The notes below the pieces were generated by a model. It saw nothing but the letters and a program-made list of their open reading frames with translations, was not told the origin of the DNA and did no database searches. A stretch of DNA of 64,000 nucleotides from Neofusicoccum parvum (lineage: Eukaryota; Ascomycota; Dothideomycetes; Botryosphaeriales; Botryosphaeriaceae), in contig CP087210.1 of NCBI GenBank assembly GCA_020912385.1, positions 806,001 through 870,000 of the forward strand. Direction: 5' to 3'. The position numbers and the translations under genes were made by a program. Position 1 is the stretch's first letter. The number at the start of each line of letters is the position of its first letter. This document shows, piece by piece, positions 53,233 through 64,000 of the stretch.

Positions 53233-55125
53233 ATGCCTGCCAAACGCAAGGCCGCCGCCACGGCCGGCTACTCCGACTCGACTGGGAGCGCCTCCAACAA
53301 ACGCTCCGCCAGATCGCAGCCCTCTCGGAAAGCCGCCCGACGCTCCTCGAGCGCCGAAGACAGCCACCCGCACTCCAATGGCTCCGACCAGAACCAGTTC
53401 GACCACACGCGCACCGAGGAAAAGGCCGGCATCGTCCAGCGCGAATTCTACCCCGCGGAAATGTCCAACGAGCGCTGCGCCATGTACAACAACGCCGAGC
53501 TGCCGCGGCCCATCGAAGTCCTCGGGCAGACCATCGCCGACACCCAGAAGCAGCGCTCCAAGATAGCTGTGGGCGACGCCGTCGTGCACTGGTTCAAGCG
53601 GGATCTGCGCCTGCGCGACAACAAGGCGTTGAGCATGGCGGCGGCGAAGGCGAAAGAGGGCGGTGTTCCCCTCGTATGTGTCTTCGTCATCAGCCCGCAA
53701 GACTACCAAGCCCACTTCACCGGTGCCGCACGCGTCGACTTTGACCTGCGGACCCTTGCAGTCCTCAAGGACGACCTCGCCGAGCTGGACGTTCCGCTGT
53801 TGGTGGAAACGGTGGACGACCGCACGCAGGTCTTGAGCTACCTGGTCGGCAAATGCGAGGAGTGGGGCGCGCGCCATCTGTACTGCAACATGGAGTATGA
53901 GGTCGACGAGCTGCGCCGGGAGACTCGTCTGACGAAGCGCTGCCTTGACGCTGGCATCGACTTTACCGTCGTGCACGACGACGTCGTGGTTCCGCCTGGC
54001 GCTCTCCAAACAGGCACCGGAAAGCAGTACGCCGTGTACAGCCCTTGGTTCCGCGCATGGGTTTCCCACGTGCACAAGCATCCCGAGCTGCTGGACGAGC
54101 ACGAGAAGCCTAGCAGGAATCCAGCAGACGCCCGCCGGACATTCAAGCACATCTTCGATGCCGGAATACCCGACGCTCCAAAGAACAAGGCCCTTTCCCC
54201 TGAGCAAAAGAAGCGCCTCGCCTCGTTATGGCCAGCTGGCGAGCACGAGGCGCTTGGGCGCTTGGAGAAGTTCCTCCAGCAAAAGATTGCCAAGTACAAG
54301 GACACTCGCAATTTCCCCGCGGCTGGAAGCACGGCCATGGTCAGCGTGCATCACTCGGCCGGGACGCTGGCAGCGCGGACAAGTGTGCGCTTGGCCCGAG
54401 ACGTGAACAGCTCGAAGAAGCTGGACGGTGGCAATGCCGGAATCGCTGGCTGGATCAGCGAGGTGGCGTGGCGTGACTTTTACAAACACGTCCTGGCAAA
54501 TTGGCCATACGTCTGGTAAGTGTGATGGCGTGCAAGACAAAACGGCCCGAGGAGCGCTGATGTACGTGCCTGTAGTATGTTCAAGCCATTCAAGTACGAG
54601 TATACCAACGTCGAGTGGGAGTACAACGACGACCATTTCGAACGCTGGGCGCACGGAAATACCGGCTTCCCCATTGTTGACGCCGCCATGCGACAGATGC
54701 ATCACATGTCATACATGCACAATCGCTGCCGTATGATTGTTGCGTCCTTCTTGGCCAAGGATTTGCTGCTCGATTGGCGTTTGGGCGAGCGCTACTTTAT
54801 GGAGCACCTCATCGACGGGGATTTCGCATCAAACAACGGTGGCTGGGGTTTCGCTGCTTCCACTGGTGTTGACCCGCAACCATATTTCCGCATTTTTAAT
54901 CCGTTGCTGCAGAGCGAAAAGTTCGATTCCGACGGCGACTACATCAGAAAGTGGGTACCCGAGTTGAGGGATGTGAAGGGCAAGGCGATTCATGATCCCT
55001 ACGGGAGAGGTGCCGAGCAGGTGGCTGAAAAGAATGGATATCCAAGACCCATGGTGGATCACAAGAGCTGCAGGGAGAGGGCTCTGGCAAGATATAAGAG
55101 TGGCATCGGAAGAAGCACGGCCTGA
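53233..55125 (+). CDS. CPD photolyase (class I)
   Basis: Light-driven repair of cyclobutane pyrimidine dimers in DNA. Two exons (53233-54515, 54576-55125) with a 60-bp intron that restores WPYVCMFKPFKYEY; 610 aa. The N-terminal 110 residues are basic and Ser-rich, with KRKAAA and RKAARR stretches, likely nuclear or mitochondrial targeting. The photolyase domain starts at VVHWFKRDLRLRDNKAL and carries the antenna-binding Rossmann part. The FAD-binding half has EVAWRDFYKH, NTGFPIVDAAMRQM, MHNRCRMIVASFL, KDLLLDWRLGERYFM and GWGFAASTGVDPQPYFRIFNP, all class I CPD signatures. It appears complete and active. Confidence 0.95.
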
Positions 55126-55719
55126 CGGATTATTCAGTGAAGAGGAAATGAAATCAAACGATGCAGGAGACCATGGGAACAGGTTTGAAACCATAGGAGA
55201 AAAGTTGAATTAATGGCGCTCGGCGCCCGTAAATCTGGAAAGAAGAATAAATGGCTATTTGAAGCGCACCTTTACCTACCCGCCTAGTGACGTAGAGATT
55301 GCCTTGGCACTCTGGTATGAAGCGAGGAAACGAACATGCCCACTAAGATGAAGTTTGAGGAAAGAAAATGGCACTGCATCCGCTCCAATGCAAACGTTAC
55401 TCCTGACCCTTTGTTGCTAAGAAAGCCCCTTGCACGATTCATTGAGCCATAGCGGAAAAAAGCAGACTTGTGTGAATGCTATGAACCCTCTATGCACACA
55501 TTATGTCGATGCGATTCAGCCGTAAATCAAAAGAACACAGATGAATGAACCGCTGGAAGCTTAGTTGTTAAGAAACGACATGAACCGATTAATTGCGGCT
55601 CATTGGGCGCTTTTGTTTGTTATTCTCATCGTAAGGGGCGTGTGTAGTACCCGATTCGGCTCAAAGAATTGCTTTCCTCCGTCTTTCGTCATCGATGGTC
55701 TAACGAGGAGGTCAGATAC
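55126..55719. other. Intergenic between convergent genes
   Basis: 594 bp, AT-richer, likely two 3' UTRs. If the splice donor overlapping the stop codon of the next gene is used, a small last exon of that gene could lie near 55600-55660. Confidence 0.4.
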
Positions 55720-58311
55720 TCACAGGCCGCGCCTCGGTTCTGGTCTGCCTCTCAGCCCTAGAATGTCGCGACGAACACTATCGGGAACACCCTCTTGCAC
55801 CTGCGCCTGATGCAGACTGCCGTGGATAGGTGGCGGTGGACTACCTGCACCGTCATAACCGAAAGGGCCATGGGGCGCTGCTTGCTTCGCAGGCTGTGCC
55901 TGTTGAGTTGAAGGATGATGCGAGGCGGGAGGAGTGTGATGGTGATGGGTCGTCTGCGGAACGTGGTGATGGTGATGCGTTTGTACCTGCGTTTGCGTCC
56001 CTTGCCCCTGATGAGGACCAGGTGCAATGGCTCTGAAGCTGCTTTGTTGCGCAGCCGGTTGCGTCGTAGTATAACTTTGAAAGGCCGGTTGAGCCTGAGT
56101 CGGTGGGTAAGGGCCTTTGTATCCGTTCATTGGCACACCGTAACCTTGAGCACTGTGTGCCGCAGCTGCGGCGTTCTGGGCCTCGGCAGCGGCTTGGCGC
56201 TGTTGGTCAGCGAGGCGGTCCGCTGCTTGACGTGCCTTGCGCTCTGCCCACCACTGCGTCATGCTTGCACTACGCTTCTCGGACTTGACGCCCTTTTTGC
56301 GTCCGGACGCGGTAGTGCTGCCAGCGCTGGTGGGAGTGTGCGCCGGTTGTGAGGCGGGTGTCGTTGCAGGCGCCGCAATATGCTGTAAATGTCCGTTCGC
56401 TTGGGTAGGGGTGCCAGGAGCAATTGTAGACTCAATTGCGACACCTGCGCCATAAGGATGTATTTGAGCTGTCTGCTGCGGGTGGGCAGCCATGAATGTT
56501 GGATCGGCATTGAGACCGGGAATTGGTGCAGTGGAGACGGGAGGTATGTTGGAGTGCGGAGCGTGGCTGTAGCCCTGGACGAAGAAGGGTTGTTGTTGCT
56601 GAGGTTGTTGGTAAGCAGGTGCGCTGGTGACACTGCTAGGAGCGCTGGGAAATGTCGTCTGGGTGCTGTTTTGTTCGTTATTTGCAGCATTGGCAGCAGC
56701 CTGTGCAGCGGCGCCCTTCTTCCCGCGCGGTCCTTTTTTGATGCCAGCGTCCTTGCGCTGAGCCAGATTCTTGCTGCCAGGTGGACGTCCACGTCTCTTG
56801 CCCGGGCCGCGCGGTTCCGGCGTACCCTCGTAAGTGTCGTCGTCCTCGGACGCGCTGGTAGTCATGGCGCTCTCGCCCCTCATCTCCCGGATGCGGGCTG
56901 GGACGTAGGTCTGCCTCTTTGTTGCACTGCCAACCTTGCCTCTCTTGCGTGGACCGGGTGGTTCTGGGGTCTCGGAGCCGCCACGCTCACGTTTCTGGGT
57001 ACGCGACCCGGAGTCACTGGTCCTGTCAAATCTCTGGGCTGCGCGCCTCTTCCGTTTGCCGACATCCTCCTCGCTCTGAGCCAAGTCCTCGGCGGTGACG
57101 TCTCGCGTGCGCCTGTGACGCAGTTCGCGACCACCGACGTAGTCGGTGCCAATGCGCTGACTGAACGGATCCTGGGTCCCGGGAGGCTTGCGAGCATCGT
57201 AGACGTAGCTGTAGATGTCGGCTTCCTTTTGATCGTCAAAGACTTGGGGATCCACGGGCACGCGACCACCGTTCACGGGCTTCCGCGGGCCGTTGTTCGC
57301 GTGGGCGGCGACACGCTTGTCGATGGTGAGGTACTCATCCTGCCATGCTTTCAGAGCCGCCTGGGTATTCTCTGCCAGCGCGTAGAGCACGTCGGACGTT
57401 CTCTCAGACGGCAAGTGCTTGGTGAGCGCGGCGATGAACTTTTGCGGGTCAGTCATGTAGTCGAAGCGCTTTCGAAGAATCCTGTTTGCATCATCATCGA
57501 CCTCGGACTCGGAGGGCGTGCCGGGGGTGTTGGTGAAGGGGGGCGGTAGGTCTTCGTCTTCCAGGTCCTCGTCCAGGTAGGTGGGCTTGGGACGGGGCTC
57601 GCGGGGAGGCGATGGCTGGTTGCGCCGGGAGGGCGCAGCAGACCTGAAGGCGCCGGTGGTCTCGTCGATGAGCTGCTGCGACGGGCTTGCGTCGGGATCG
57701 TCTGGCGAGGGAGGGTCGTCGTCTTGGTCGTGGTCTGGATCAGCTGCCTCACTTGGGTCGGGAGACGGGTCGGGGTTCTCCGGGAGGAGGTATTCGTCAG
57801 CATCGGCAACACTGGGAGTCTGCGGGCGCGAGAGTTGCTCTTCATCGACATCTGTCAGCGTTCTGCGCGGACGGGTGCGACGCTTCCTGGGTGAGGAGTG
57901 CTTCTGGATCTTGGCCGGTCGACCACGGCCGGCTCGCTTCGGGCGGTCGTGGTCGTTGCCGTTTTGGGACGGGTCTTCATTCTGGCTGGAGCTCTCACGC
58001 TCAATTTCCTGGAACTGCTCGTAGAGCGACTTTGGGCGCGACTGGCGCAGCTCGTCCTCGCGCTCCAGACGCTCGGAAAAGTCGTCGGGCAGGCCGCAGA
58101 TGGTCAGGACGGGCCTGGAGTAGAAGACCGCGACGGGCTCCCGGCCGCGGACGTAGATTTGCGAGTGCATTGAATTGTTCGAGGACGAACGCGTCAGTTT
58201 ACGGGAAGCTTTGGATGAGCCCGACGACGACTGGTCGAGGCTGTGGTCGTGGGTCTGGGGTGCAGGCGTGGCGGATTCGGAGAGTTTGCCCTTGCCGCTA
58301 CGGGTTCGCAT
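55720..58311 (-). CDS. Large nuclear-type protein with AT-hook-like motifs, unknown function
   Basis: 863 aa in one frame; the start is the ATG at 58309-58311 (MRTRSGKGKL). The frame is open upstream, but that part is low-complexity and overlaps the expected promoter. The N-terminal region has IYVRGREPVAVFYSRPVLTI-type conserved text, then basic stretches with RAGRGRPAK and later KRRGRPPGSK, both AT-hook-like. A structured middle part lies around FDYMTDPQKFIAALTKHLPSE. The C-terminal third is rich in Gln, Ala, Pro and His with a histidine run. A chromatin-associated role is likely but the family is not one I can name. A perfect donor (GTGAGT) overlaps the stop codon at its 3' end, so an additional exon is possible. 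Confidence 0.7.
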   Translation of the reverse strand: MRTRSGKGKLSESATPAPQTHDHSLDQSSSGSSKASRKLTRSSSNNSMHSQIYVRGREPVAVFYSRPVLTICGLPDDFSERLEREDELRQSRPKSLYEQFQEIERESSSQNEDPSQNGNDHDRPKRAGRGRPAKIQKHSSPRKRRTRPRRTLTDVDEEQLSRPQTPSVADADEYLLPENPDPSPDPSEAADPDHDQDDDPPSPDDPDASPSQQLIDETTGAFRSAAPSRRNQPSPPREPRPKPTYLDEDLEDEDLPPPFTNTPGTPSESEVDDDANRILRKRFDYMTDPQKFIAALTKHLPSERTSDVLYALAENTQAALKAWQDEYLTIDKRVAAHANNGPRKPVNGGRVPVDPQVFDDQKEADIYSYVYDARKPPGTQDPFSQRIGTDYVGGRELRHRRTRDVTAEDLAQSEEDVGKRKRRAAQRFDRTSDSGSRTQKRERGGSETPEPPGPRKRGKVGSATKRQTYVPARIREMRGESAMTTSASEDDDTYEGTPEPRGPGKRRGRPPGSKNLAQRKDAGIKKGPRGKKGAAAQAAANAANNEQNSTQTTFPSAPSSVTSAPAYQQPQQQQPFFVQGYSHAPHSNIPPVSTAPIPGLNADPTFMAAHPQQTAQIHPYGAGVAIESTIAPGTPTQANGHLQHIAAPATTPASQPAHTPTSAGSTTASGRKKGVKSEKRSASMTQWWAERKARQAADRLADQQRQAAAEAQNAAAAAHSAQGYGVPMNGYKGPYPPTQAQPAFQSYTTTQPAAQQSSFRAIAPGPHQGQGTQTQVQTHHHHHVPQTTHHHHTPPASHHPSTQQAQPAKQAAPHGPFGYDGAGSPPPPIHGSLHQAQVQEGVPDSVRRDILGLRGRPEPRRGL

Positions 58312-58837
58312 CGTGGCAGGCCTCGCCCGGAGAACAGACGGGGGCTGGACCGGCGACGCCGCGCGCAGTGGGAGAGGGCAGGCAGCGCACAGGGGCAGGA
58401 GCGGGAGCAGGCGGGGAGCGGGTGCGCGAGCGGGAGCGGGTGCGGGAGCGGGTGAGCGCGAGGGCGAGGGTGAGGGTGAATTGATGGTCGGACGAGGTTC
58501 GGAGTGGAATGGGACAGCGAGACAAGAGACACTGGAAAGGGGAGCGCCGCAGCAGGCGACGGGCGCAGGCGCATCAGCGGGCTCGGCGGGGACAGCGCGA
58601 AAGCAGCGGCGCCGGGAGCTCGGGGGCAATGGGGGCGGGCGCGGCCGCGATGGTGGTGTGCAGAGTCTGTTTCGACGGTGACAATCCTGGCCGTGGCCGC
58701 CGCGAGCATTTCGTGTCGTTGCAGGAAGCGGCCGAGCGGCCCGCCAATCAGCGCCCGCCCGCGCTTCCCCGGCCCAAGGCCACCCCAGGCAAGCTTCGTC
58801 GGACGAGCTCCCTCTCTCCTCCCGCCCATCCACCACC
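58312..58837. promoter_or_regulatory. Divergent promoter between nuclear protein and MTC1 genes
   Basis: 526 bp between two divergent ATGs. It contains a GC-rich tract with repeated GGGAGCGGG-type hexa- and dodecamers at about 58385-58470, which are also read as Arg/Ala/Pro repeats in shadow frames. Promoter function is inferred from position. Confidence 0.45.
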
Positions 58838-60369
58838 ATGGCCAAGCCGCTGTCCAAGGAGGAGCTGCTCGCCCAGTTCGACGACCTCGGCGACGACGAC
58901 CTCCCCGCCGCCGCCGCCGCTGCCACCGCCACCCAGCCCGCGCCCGCAGACGCAACCGCCAAGGACGACGACGACCCCGTCGCCGAGCTCGCCGCGCTTG
59001 CTGCTGCGAAGCCGCCCAGCAGAGCCGCCACCCCCAAGCTGTCCTCGTCGTCCAATGCCAGCAACCGCTCGCCGCGCCGCACCGGCCAGGTCACGCCGTC
59101 GTCCACCGGCTCGACCCGCAACAGCGAGGACAAGGGCCAGCGGAAGTCGCAGGACGGCACGCGCTCCTACCACCAGGGCGTCACGCCCGTCGCCGAGCAG
59201 GACGAGCAGAAGCAGTCCAGCGGCGGCGGCTGGTGGGGCAGCATCATCAGCACCGCCTCTGCCGCCGCCAAACAGGCCGAGTCTGCCCTAAAGGAGATTC
59301 AGAAGAACGAAGAAGCTCAGAAGTGGGCAGAGCAGGTCAAGGGCAACGTGGGGCTCTTGCGATCCTACGGTGCGTTATGTTCTGCTGCCTCGCAGACTGC
59401 TGCTTTGGCTGACTACCTTTAGGCGACGAGCTGCGTTCGCGCGCCGTGCCCACCTTTACCCAGCTCCTGCACACCCTGGCACCGCCCATCTCGCAGCACG
59501 AGCGCCTCCAGATCCACATTACCCACGACCTGCACAACTACCCGTCGCTCGACCCCATCATTTACGCCACATTCTCGCGCGTCATGGCCCAGGTCGAGGG
59601 CGGCGACCTCATGGTGATCCAGCGGGGCTCGGAGTCGCGACAGGGCCCCGATGCTGCCTTCACTGGCGGCAGCACTGCCGGATGGACCGATGGACCCTGG
59701 TGGCGCGACGTTGGTGTCAAGCGTGACCTTGGCGCTGTCAAGGGCCTCGTTGAAGGCACCAAGCTGGTGCGCGTTAGTGCTGAGAGCTACGCGACTGACT
59801 TCTTCGCCGGCAAGGGCGGCGTTGAAGAAGCCGCCAAGGCTGCCAGCGAGGTTCTTTCCGAGACGAACCCGGTGCGCAGCTCCGATATCTTCTTGGCAAT
59901 TCAGGCAATCAGCCACAGCGCTCCAGGAGACCTCTTTGGAGGCTCCGCGGCCGAGAAGAAGGCCGAGACGGGCGGGGTTGAGGAGCCCGAGGAGACGGAC
60001 GATCTCGTTTCGTTTGCCGTGCATCTCTACGACCCCATCCACAGCATCTCGTTCCACGCCTTGTCCCAGGCGTTCCCGCAAAAGTGGGCAGACTGGCTGG
60101 ACGCATCGCCGGCGGCTGTGCCCGAGGGAAGCACAGACCCGGTGGCCACGCTGCCCCAGGAGATCAAGGAGATCATTGAGAGCGGCGGCGTGGATCCGCG
60201 GGAATGGGTCGCCGAGTGGATGGAAGAGATCATCCAGCTGGCTGTTGGCGTCGTAGCGCAGAGATACGTGGCAAGGAGAATGGGCGTTGGCGAGGGCGGC
60301 ATAGGAAGAGGAAAGGCTCGACAGAGGGCCGAGGAGAGCGGTGGTGGAGAGGCGGCACGGGCGATTTGA
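58838..60369 (+). CDS. MTC1: Maintenance of telomere capping protein 1 (MTC1) homologue
   Basis: Two exons (58838-59369 and 59423-60369) separated by a 53-bp intron that restores RSYGDELRSRAVPTF; 492 aa. The N-terminus MAKPLSKEELLAQFDDLGDDD and the acidic/Ala-rich start followed by GGGWWGSIISTASAAAKQAESALKEI are typical of the MTC1 (DUF5427) family. The C-terminal half carries HITHDLHNYPSLDPIIYATFSRVM and the final amphipathic helices. In yeast the protein is linked to telomere capping by genetics and to COPI vesicles by location; its molecular role is not settled. It ends 279 bp before the convergent UPF0390 gene. Confidence 0.88.
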
Positions 60370-60648
60370 TTGATGATACGATATCTTCAGTGTGACAGGC
60401 TCATGACGGATGGTGGGTTCGCATTGCAGTTTCTCTTTTTCCCATGGCGTGTATGGTTTGGCCGGACGATGGCTCTGGTTTACGGTCGACAATCAACAGA
60501 ATGTCAGGCATGACGGGAATCGACGCTTCGAGGCAGGGGAATCGAAGTTGTCTTTGTCCATTGAAAATATGTGAGCTCTGTTCCATGCCCGAACGCCCGT
60601 GTATGCAAAAGTGTGACAACGCCATCCCATGCAACAGTTGCCAGTGCC

Positions 60649-60966
60649 TCATTTCTTCTTCCCTTCGTCCTTCTTGTCCTTCTTCCCGCCTCTCAACATC
60701 TCCAGGTGGCCGGCCTTCTCGGCGAGAGCCTTCTCGGTCAGGGCGGTCAGCCCGGCCGAGTGCTTCTTCAGCAGCTTCTTCTGCTGGATGATCTTCTGCT
60801 TCTTCGGGGCGATCTGGCGGCTGCCGCGAGGCTTGAGCGGCTGGCTGGCTCTGGGAGACGGCGGTTAGCGCAGGAGCGGGCGGCAGACACAGACAGCAGC
60901 AGCTCACTTTTTGGCGCCGCTTCCGCCAGCGGGCTTGGCCTTCTGCTTGATAGCGCCTTGGGCCAT
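60649..60966 (-). CDS. UPF0390 (DUF2462) small basic protein
   Basis: Two exons (60966-60908, 60850-60649; intron 57 bp) give 86 aa. It starts [20 protein letters not shown] and continues [20 protein letters not shown], then a short helix and a Lys-rich end. This is the pattern of the small DUF2462 family, related to the animal Leydig-cell 10-kDa protein homologue. The protein is highly basic and probably nucleolar, with unknown molecular role. The split frame is too short to show as one open frame, but the junction (AA|A GCC) is clean. Confidence 0.8.
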
Positions 60967-61476
60967 TGGGGCTGGCGACGGGCAGGTGGAGAGCGCGTTG
61001 GCGGGTTGCTGGAGCGGATTGCAAACGGCGATGGCGCAAGTCCGCGGTGGCGGCGCGCTTTTCTGCCGGCAGGCTCCGCCCTGAGGCTCACCGCTCACGT
61101 GGCACCTGCGGGGACGATCTGCGGCCAGCCTTCTCCGCCTCTCTGTCTCCGCCTCTCCGCCCTCCGCCTCGCCGCCGCAAGCCTTGACCCACACTCGATT
61201 TACCCGGTGCTCGGGTGAATTGGAGAGGGACTTCTCCGCATCTGGGGTAAATTCGCCCGTTCGTTGACTCGCAGCGTGTCCTTGTATTTAGCCAGCCCGG
61301 TATTGCCGGCTTGGACATGGCAATGGCGTTGCTGAGGCGCTGCTCCCCGGCCGGACTGTGCCTGTTCCTGAGCCGGGAGAGCTGCTGCGGCTAGACGTCA
61401 CGCGTATATCTACCCTGTCTGCTCTCCAGAACCTCCTCTTCTCCCGGATTGAGGCTCCTTTCTTCCTCCTGCAACC
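60967..61476. promoter_or_regulatory. Divergent promoter between UPF0390 and GH115 genes
   Basis: 510 bp between two divergent ATGs. A pyrimidine-rich stretch (CTTCTCTCC-type) precedes the GH115 ATG, as is common in fungal promoters. No operator was assigned. Confidence 0.45.
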
Positions 61477-64000
61477 ATGGCGCAGCTCCTCGTCCGTCTC
61501 CTGTCTTCCCTGCTGCTGTTGAGATCGGTGCTCGCCATTGGCCAGAATGCTACCCTTACCTTCAACGCCGCTGCCGGCAGCCTCCAGCTTGCTACCAGCT
61601 CGTCATCTGCCCGGCTCCTTCTCGACGCTGCAGACTGGCCCGGCGTGCTGAGGGTTGCCGACGACCTTGCTGCCGATTTCGGCCGCGTCACCGGCCTGAA
61701 CGGCTCGCTTTCACTTGTCGACGGCGGCGCTTCTCCTGGAAATGCTTCCATGATCTTTAGTGTCACCGGGAGATCGAGCTGGACCACGTCCGCAACCAAC
61801 AGCAGCGGTTCAGGCGTCATCATCGCCGGCACAGTTGGCAATTCCAGCCTGATCAAGAGCTTGGTGGATGCTGGGAAAATCGACGTCTCTGCAATTGAGG
61901 GGCAATGGGAGTCCTTCACTTCGCAGCTTGTCGACTCTCCTGTCGAAGGAGTGGCCCGGGCTCTTGTCATCGCCGGTATGTCCCCTCCCTCTCCCGCCCG
62001 TTCCGACGCTGAGATCCTCTAGGCAGTGACAAGCGTGGCACCATCTACGGCCTCTACGACATTTCCGAGCAAATTGGTGTATCCCCGTGGTACCACTTCG
62101 CTGACGTGCCCGCCGCCCGTCACACTGCCATATATGCCCTCGACACCACCAAAACTCAACCGTCGCCCTCGATCAAGTACCGTGGCTTCTTCATCAACGA
62201 CGAGGCCCCTGCCCTGACCGGATGGATGAACGCCAACTTTAAGAAGAGCGAGTACGGCTCAGCCTTCGGCGCTGAGTTCTACGCCATGGTCTTCGAGCTG
62301 CTTCTGCGTCTGCGCGCAAACTACCTCTGGCCCGCCATGTGGGGCTCCATGTTCAACGTCGACGACCCGCGCAGCCAGCCTCTTGCAGACGAGTATGGCG
62401 TTGTCATGGGAACCTCCCATACAGAGCCCATGATGCGCGCCACTAACGAATGGGGCCAATTCGGCAACGGCTCCTGGCAGTGGAACACCAACAACGAATC
62501 CATCTACCCGTTCTTTGTCGAGGGTGCTGAGCGGACTAGGAACTACGAGGGCGTCATGACCATTGGAATGCGCGGTAGTGCTGACACGGCCATGAGCGCC
62601 AACGTCGAGACTACCATGCTTGAGAACATTGTTGATACTCAGCGTGAGATCTTGAAGAACGTTTACGGCAGCGAGACCGCTGTGCCGCAGGCGTGGTGCT
62701 TGTACAAAGAGGTCCAGGGCTATTACGAGGCCGGCATGAGGGTGCCCGACGATGTCATCCTGCTTTGGGCCGATGACAACTGGGGAAACATCAGGAGACT
62801 GCCTGTTGGCAACGAGACCGAGCGGTCTGGTGGTGCTGGAGTCTACTACGTAAGTTTCTTGCAATGCAGTGCTACGCGCATGGAGCTCACGCTGGGGCGC
62901 AGCACTTTGATTATGTTGGAGACCCAAGAAACCACAAATGGGTGAGTAGCCCTGACTGGAAATGAAAAGCGGGGCATGTACTGACAGACCCAAGATCAAC
63001 GCGGTCCAGCTGGAGCACACCTGGGAGCAGATGCACCTGGCGTATGAAAGAGGGGCAAGAGACCTCTGGATTGTGAATGTCGGCGACATCAAACCTCTGG
63101 TATCCTTTCCGAGATGAAACTGGCCAAGCAGAGACTAACCTTGCCAGGAAATTCCAATCTCCCACTTCTTCGACCTGGCCTATGACATTGAGCTCTGGGA
63201 TGTAAACAGTACCTCTCGCTGGAGTGCATTGTGGGCTGCCCGAGAGTTTGGTGCTGGTGTCTCTCAGCAGACTGCTGATGTTCTCGAGGCGTACGGCCTG
63301 CTGGTCGCCAAGAGAAAGTACGAACTTGTCGACCCCGGCACCTACAGCCTTATCAATTATGAGGAAGCGGATACCATTGTTGCCGAGTGGGAGGCTCTTG
63401 GAAAGCAAGCTCAGAGTATCTACGATTCGCTGCCAGCTGCAGCTCAGCCAGCCTTCTTCCAGACAGTCTTGCACCCTGTCCTTGCGGGCGGCACTGTCTA
63501 CGATATCCACATCAGCTCCGCGAAGAACCGACTTTATGCGGGTCAAGGGCGCACGAGCGCAAACGCCTGGGCGCAGCGAGTGTTGGAGAAGTTCAAGTAC
63601 GATCACGAGTTGACTGTAAGATACAATGGGCTGCTGGATGGAAAATGGAAGCACATGATGGATCAAACGCATTTGGGCTATGTGTATTGGTAAGTGGCTC
63701 ACTCAAAGCTTGATTGACGACCACTGACACCTGATAGGCAACAGCCCATGCGCCAAGTCACTCCTCCACTCCAATACGTCCAAACCCTTGAGCGTGCCTT
63801 GAACGGGGACATGGGCGTGGCGGTGGAGGGAAGCAACGCCACCGTTCCCGGCGACGATCAGTACCATGAGCTGTCGTCAAATACTCTGACGCTTCCCCCG
63901 ATCGACCCGTATGGCTCTCGCCGGTGGATCGACATCTTCTCGGTTGGAACCAACGAGTTCGATTGGAACGTGTCCGCCGCGCCGTTTGTCAAGTTTTCGC
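61477..64000 (+). CDS. Secreted glycoside hydrolase family 115 alpha-glucuronidase (3' truncated by window)
   Basis: Removes (4-O-methyl-)glucuronic acid from internal xylose of xylan. Six exons are visible (61477-61975, 62023-62849, 62903-62941, 62995-63099, 63148-63689, 63738-64000 and beyond), giving 758 codons so far; the third exon is only 39 nt. The first 20 residues (MAQLLVRLLSSLLLLRSVLA) are a signal peptide, followed by many Asn-x-Ser/Thr sites. Family text is clear: YRGFFINDEAPALTGW, LRANYLWPAMWGSMFN, GTSHTEPMMR, VILLWADDNWGNIRRLP and HFDYVGDPRNHKWINAVQ across two splice junctions. The remaining C-terminal domain lies outside the window. A xylan-degrading role suits a plant-associated fungus. 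Confidence 0.93.

Noticed and set aside
58312..59160. Upstream extension of the 863-aa protein to 1146 aa
   Set aside because: The extension is low-complexity, overlaps the MTC1 start and lacks conserved text; the ATG at 58309-58311 is a natural start.
1..64000. CRISPR arrays, bacterial operons or riboswitches
   Set aside because: The sequence is eukaryotic (spliceosomal introns throughout); no spaced direct repeat arrays were seen.

Overview
The window looks like genomic DNA of a filamentous ascomycete (Pezizomycotina). The genes have several short introns of about 45-79 bp with GT(A/G)AGT-type donors. Coding DNA is GC-rich and repeats are AT-rich. The gene families are fungal ones: SLX4 with AT-hooks, MTC1, a fungal rhodopsin-domain membrane protein and a Zn2Cys6 regulator. 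Dothideomycetes is a reasonable guess but is not shown by the sequence. All exon models were read by eye from splice signals and reading frame.

Layout. 1-6.3 kb: the end of an unrecognised gene, then an alpha-L-rhamnosidase (GH78) divergent from an MFS sugar transporter. 6.3-10.8 kb: no supported gene. 10.8-30.3 kb: mostly a core set (7TM rhodopsin-domain protein, a conserved two-TM protein, SLX4, a VPS70-like M28 peptidase, a 6-phosphogluconate dehydrogenase-like enzyme, a small unknown protein, PEX2, a MetE/UROD-like protein). 31.1-38.5 kb: an accessory set made of a Baeyer-Villiger monooxygenase divergent from an alpha/beta-hydrolase, a Zn2Cys6 regulator and a SnoaL-like protein. 38.6-43.8 kb: an AT-rich island of decayed repeats. 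43.8-45.8 kb: a secreted type-B carboxylesterase. 46.8-51.9 kb: a full-length, apparently intact LINE. 53.2-64 kb: CPD photolyase, a large nuclear-type protein, MTC1, a UPF0390 protein and the 5' part of a secreted GH115 alpha-glucuronidase.

How the genes may work together. GH78 and the MFS permease form a plausible 'release and import' pair for rhamnose-containing glycans. The monooxygenase and hydrolase form a plausible ketone-to-ester-to-acid/alcohol pair, with a local regulator. The repeat island records several retroelement layers: a solo LTR, a short ORF1-tail element in three copies, one of them with C-to-T/G-to-A damage at zinc-knuckle codons, a 5'-truncated LINE with a 15-bp target duplication, and the undamaged LINE with a 14-bp target duplication.

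The most unusual observations are: the ORF1-tail element that lacks any RT/EN segment; the LINE whose 5' end lies 6 nt before its ORF1 ATG; a Zn2Cys6 protein whose first cysteine reads as serine; a 6PGDH-like protein with changed substrate-phosphate residues; and a GC-AG intron in the sugar transporter.
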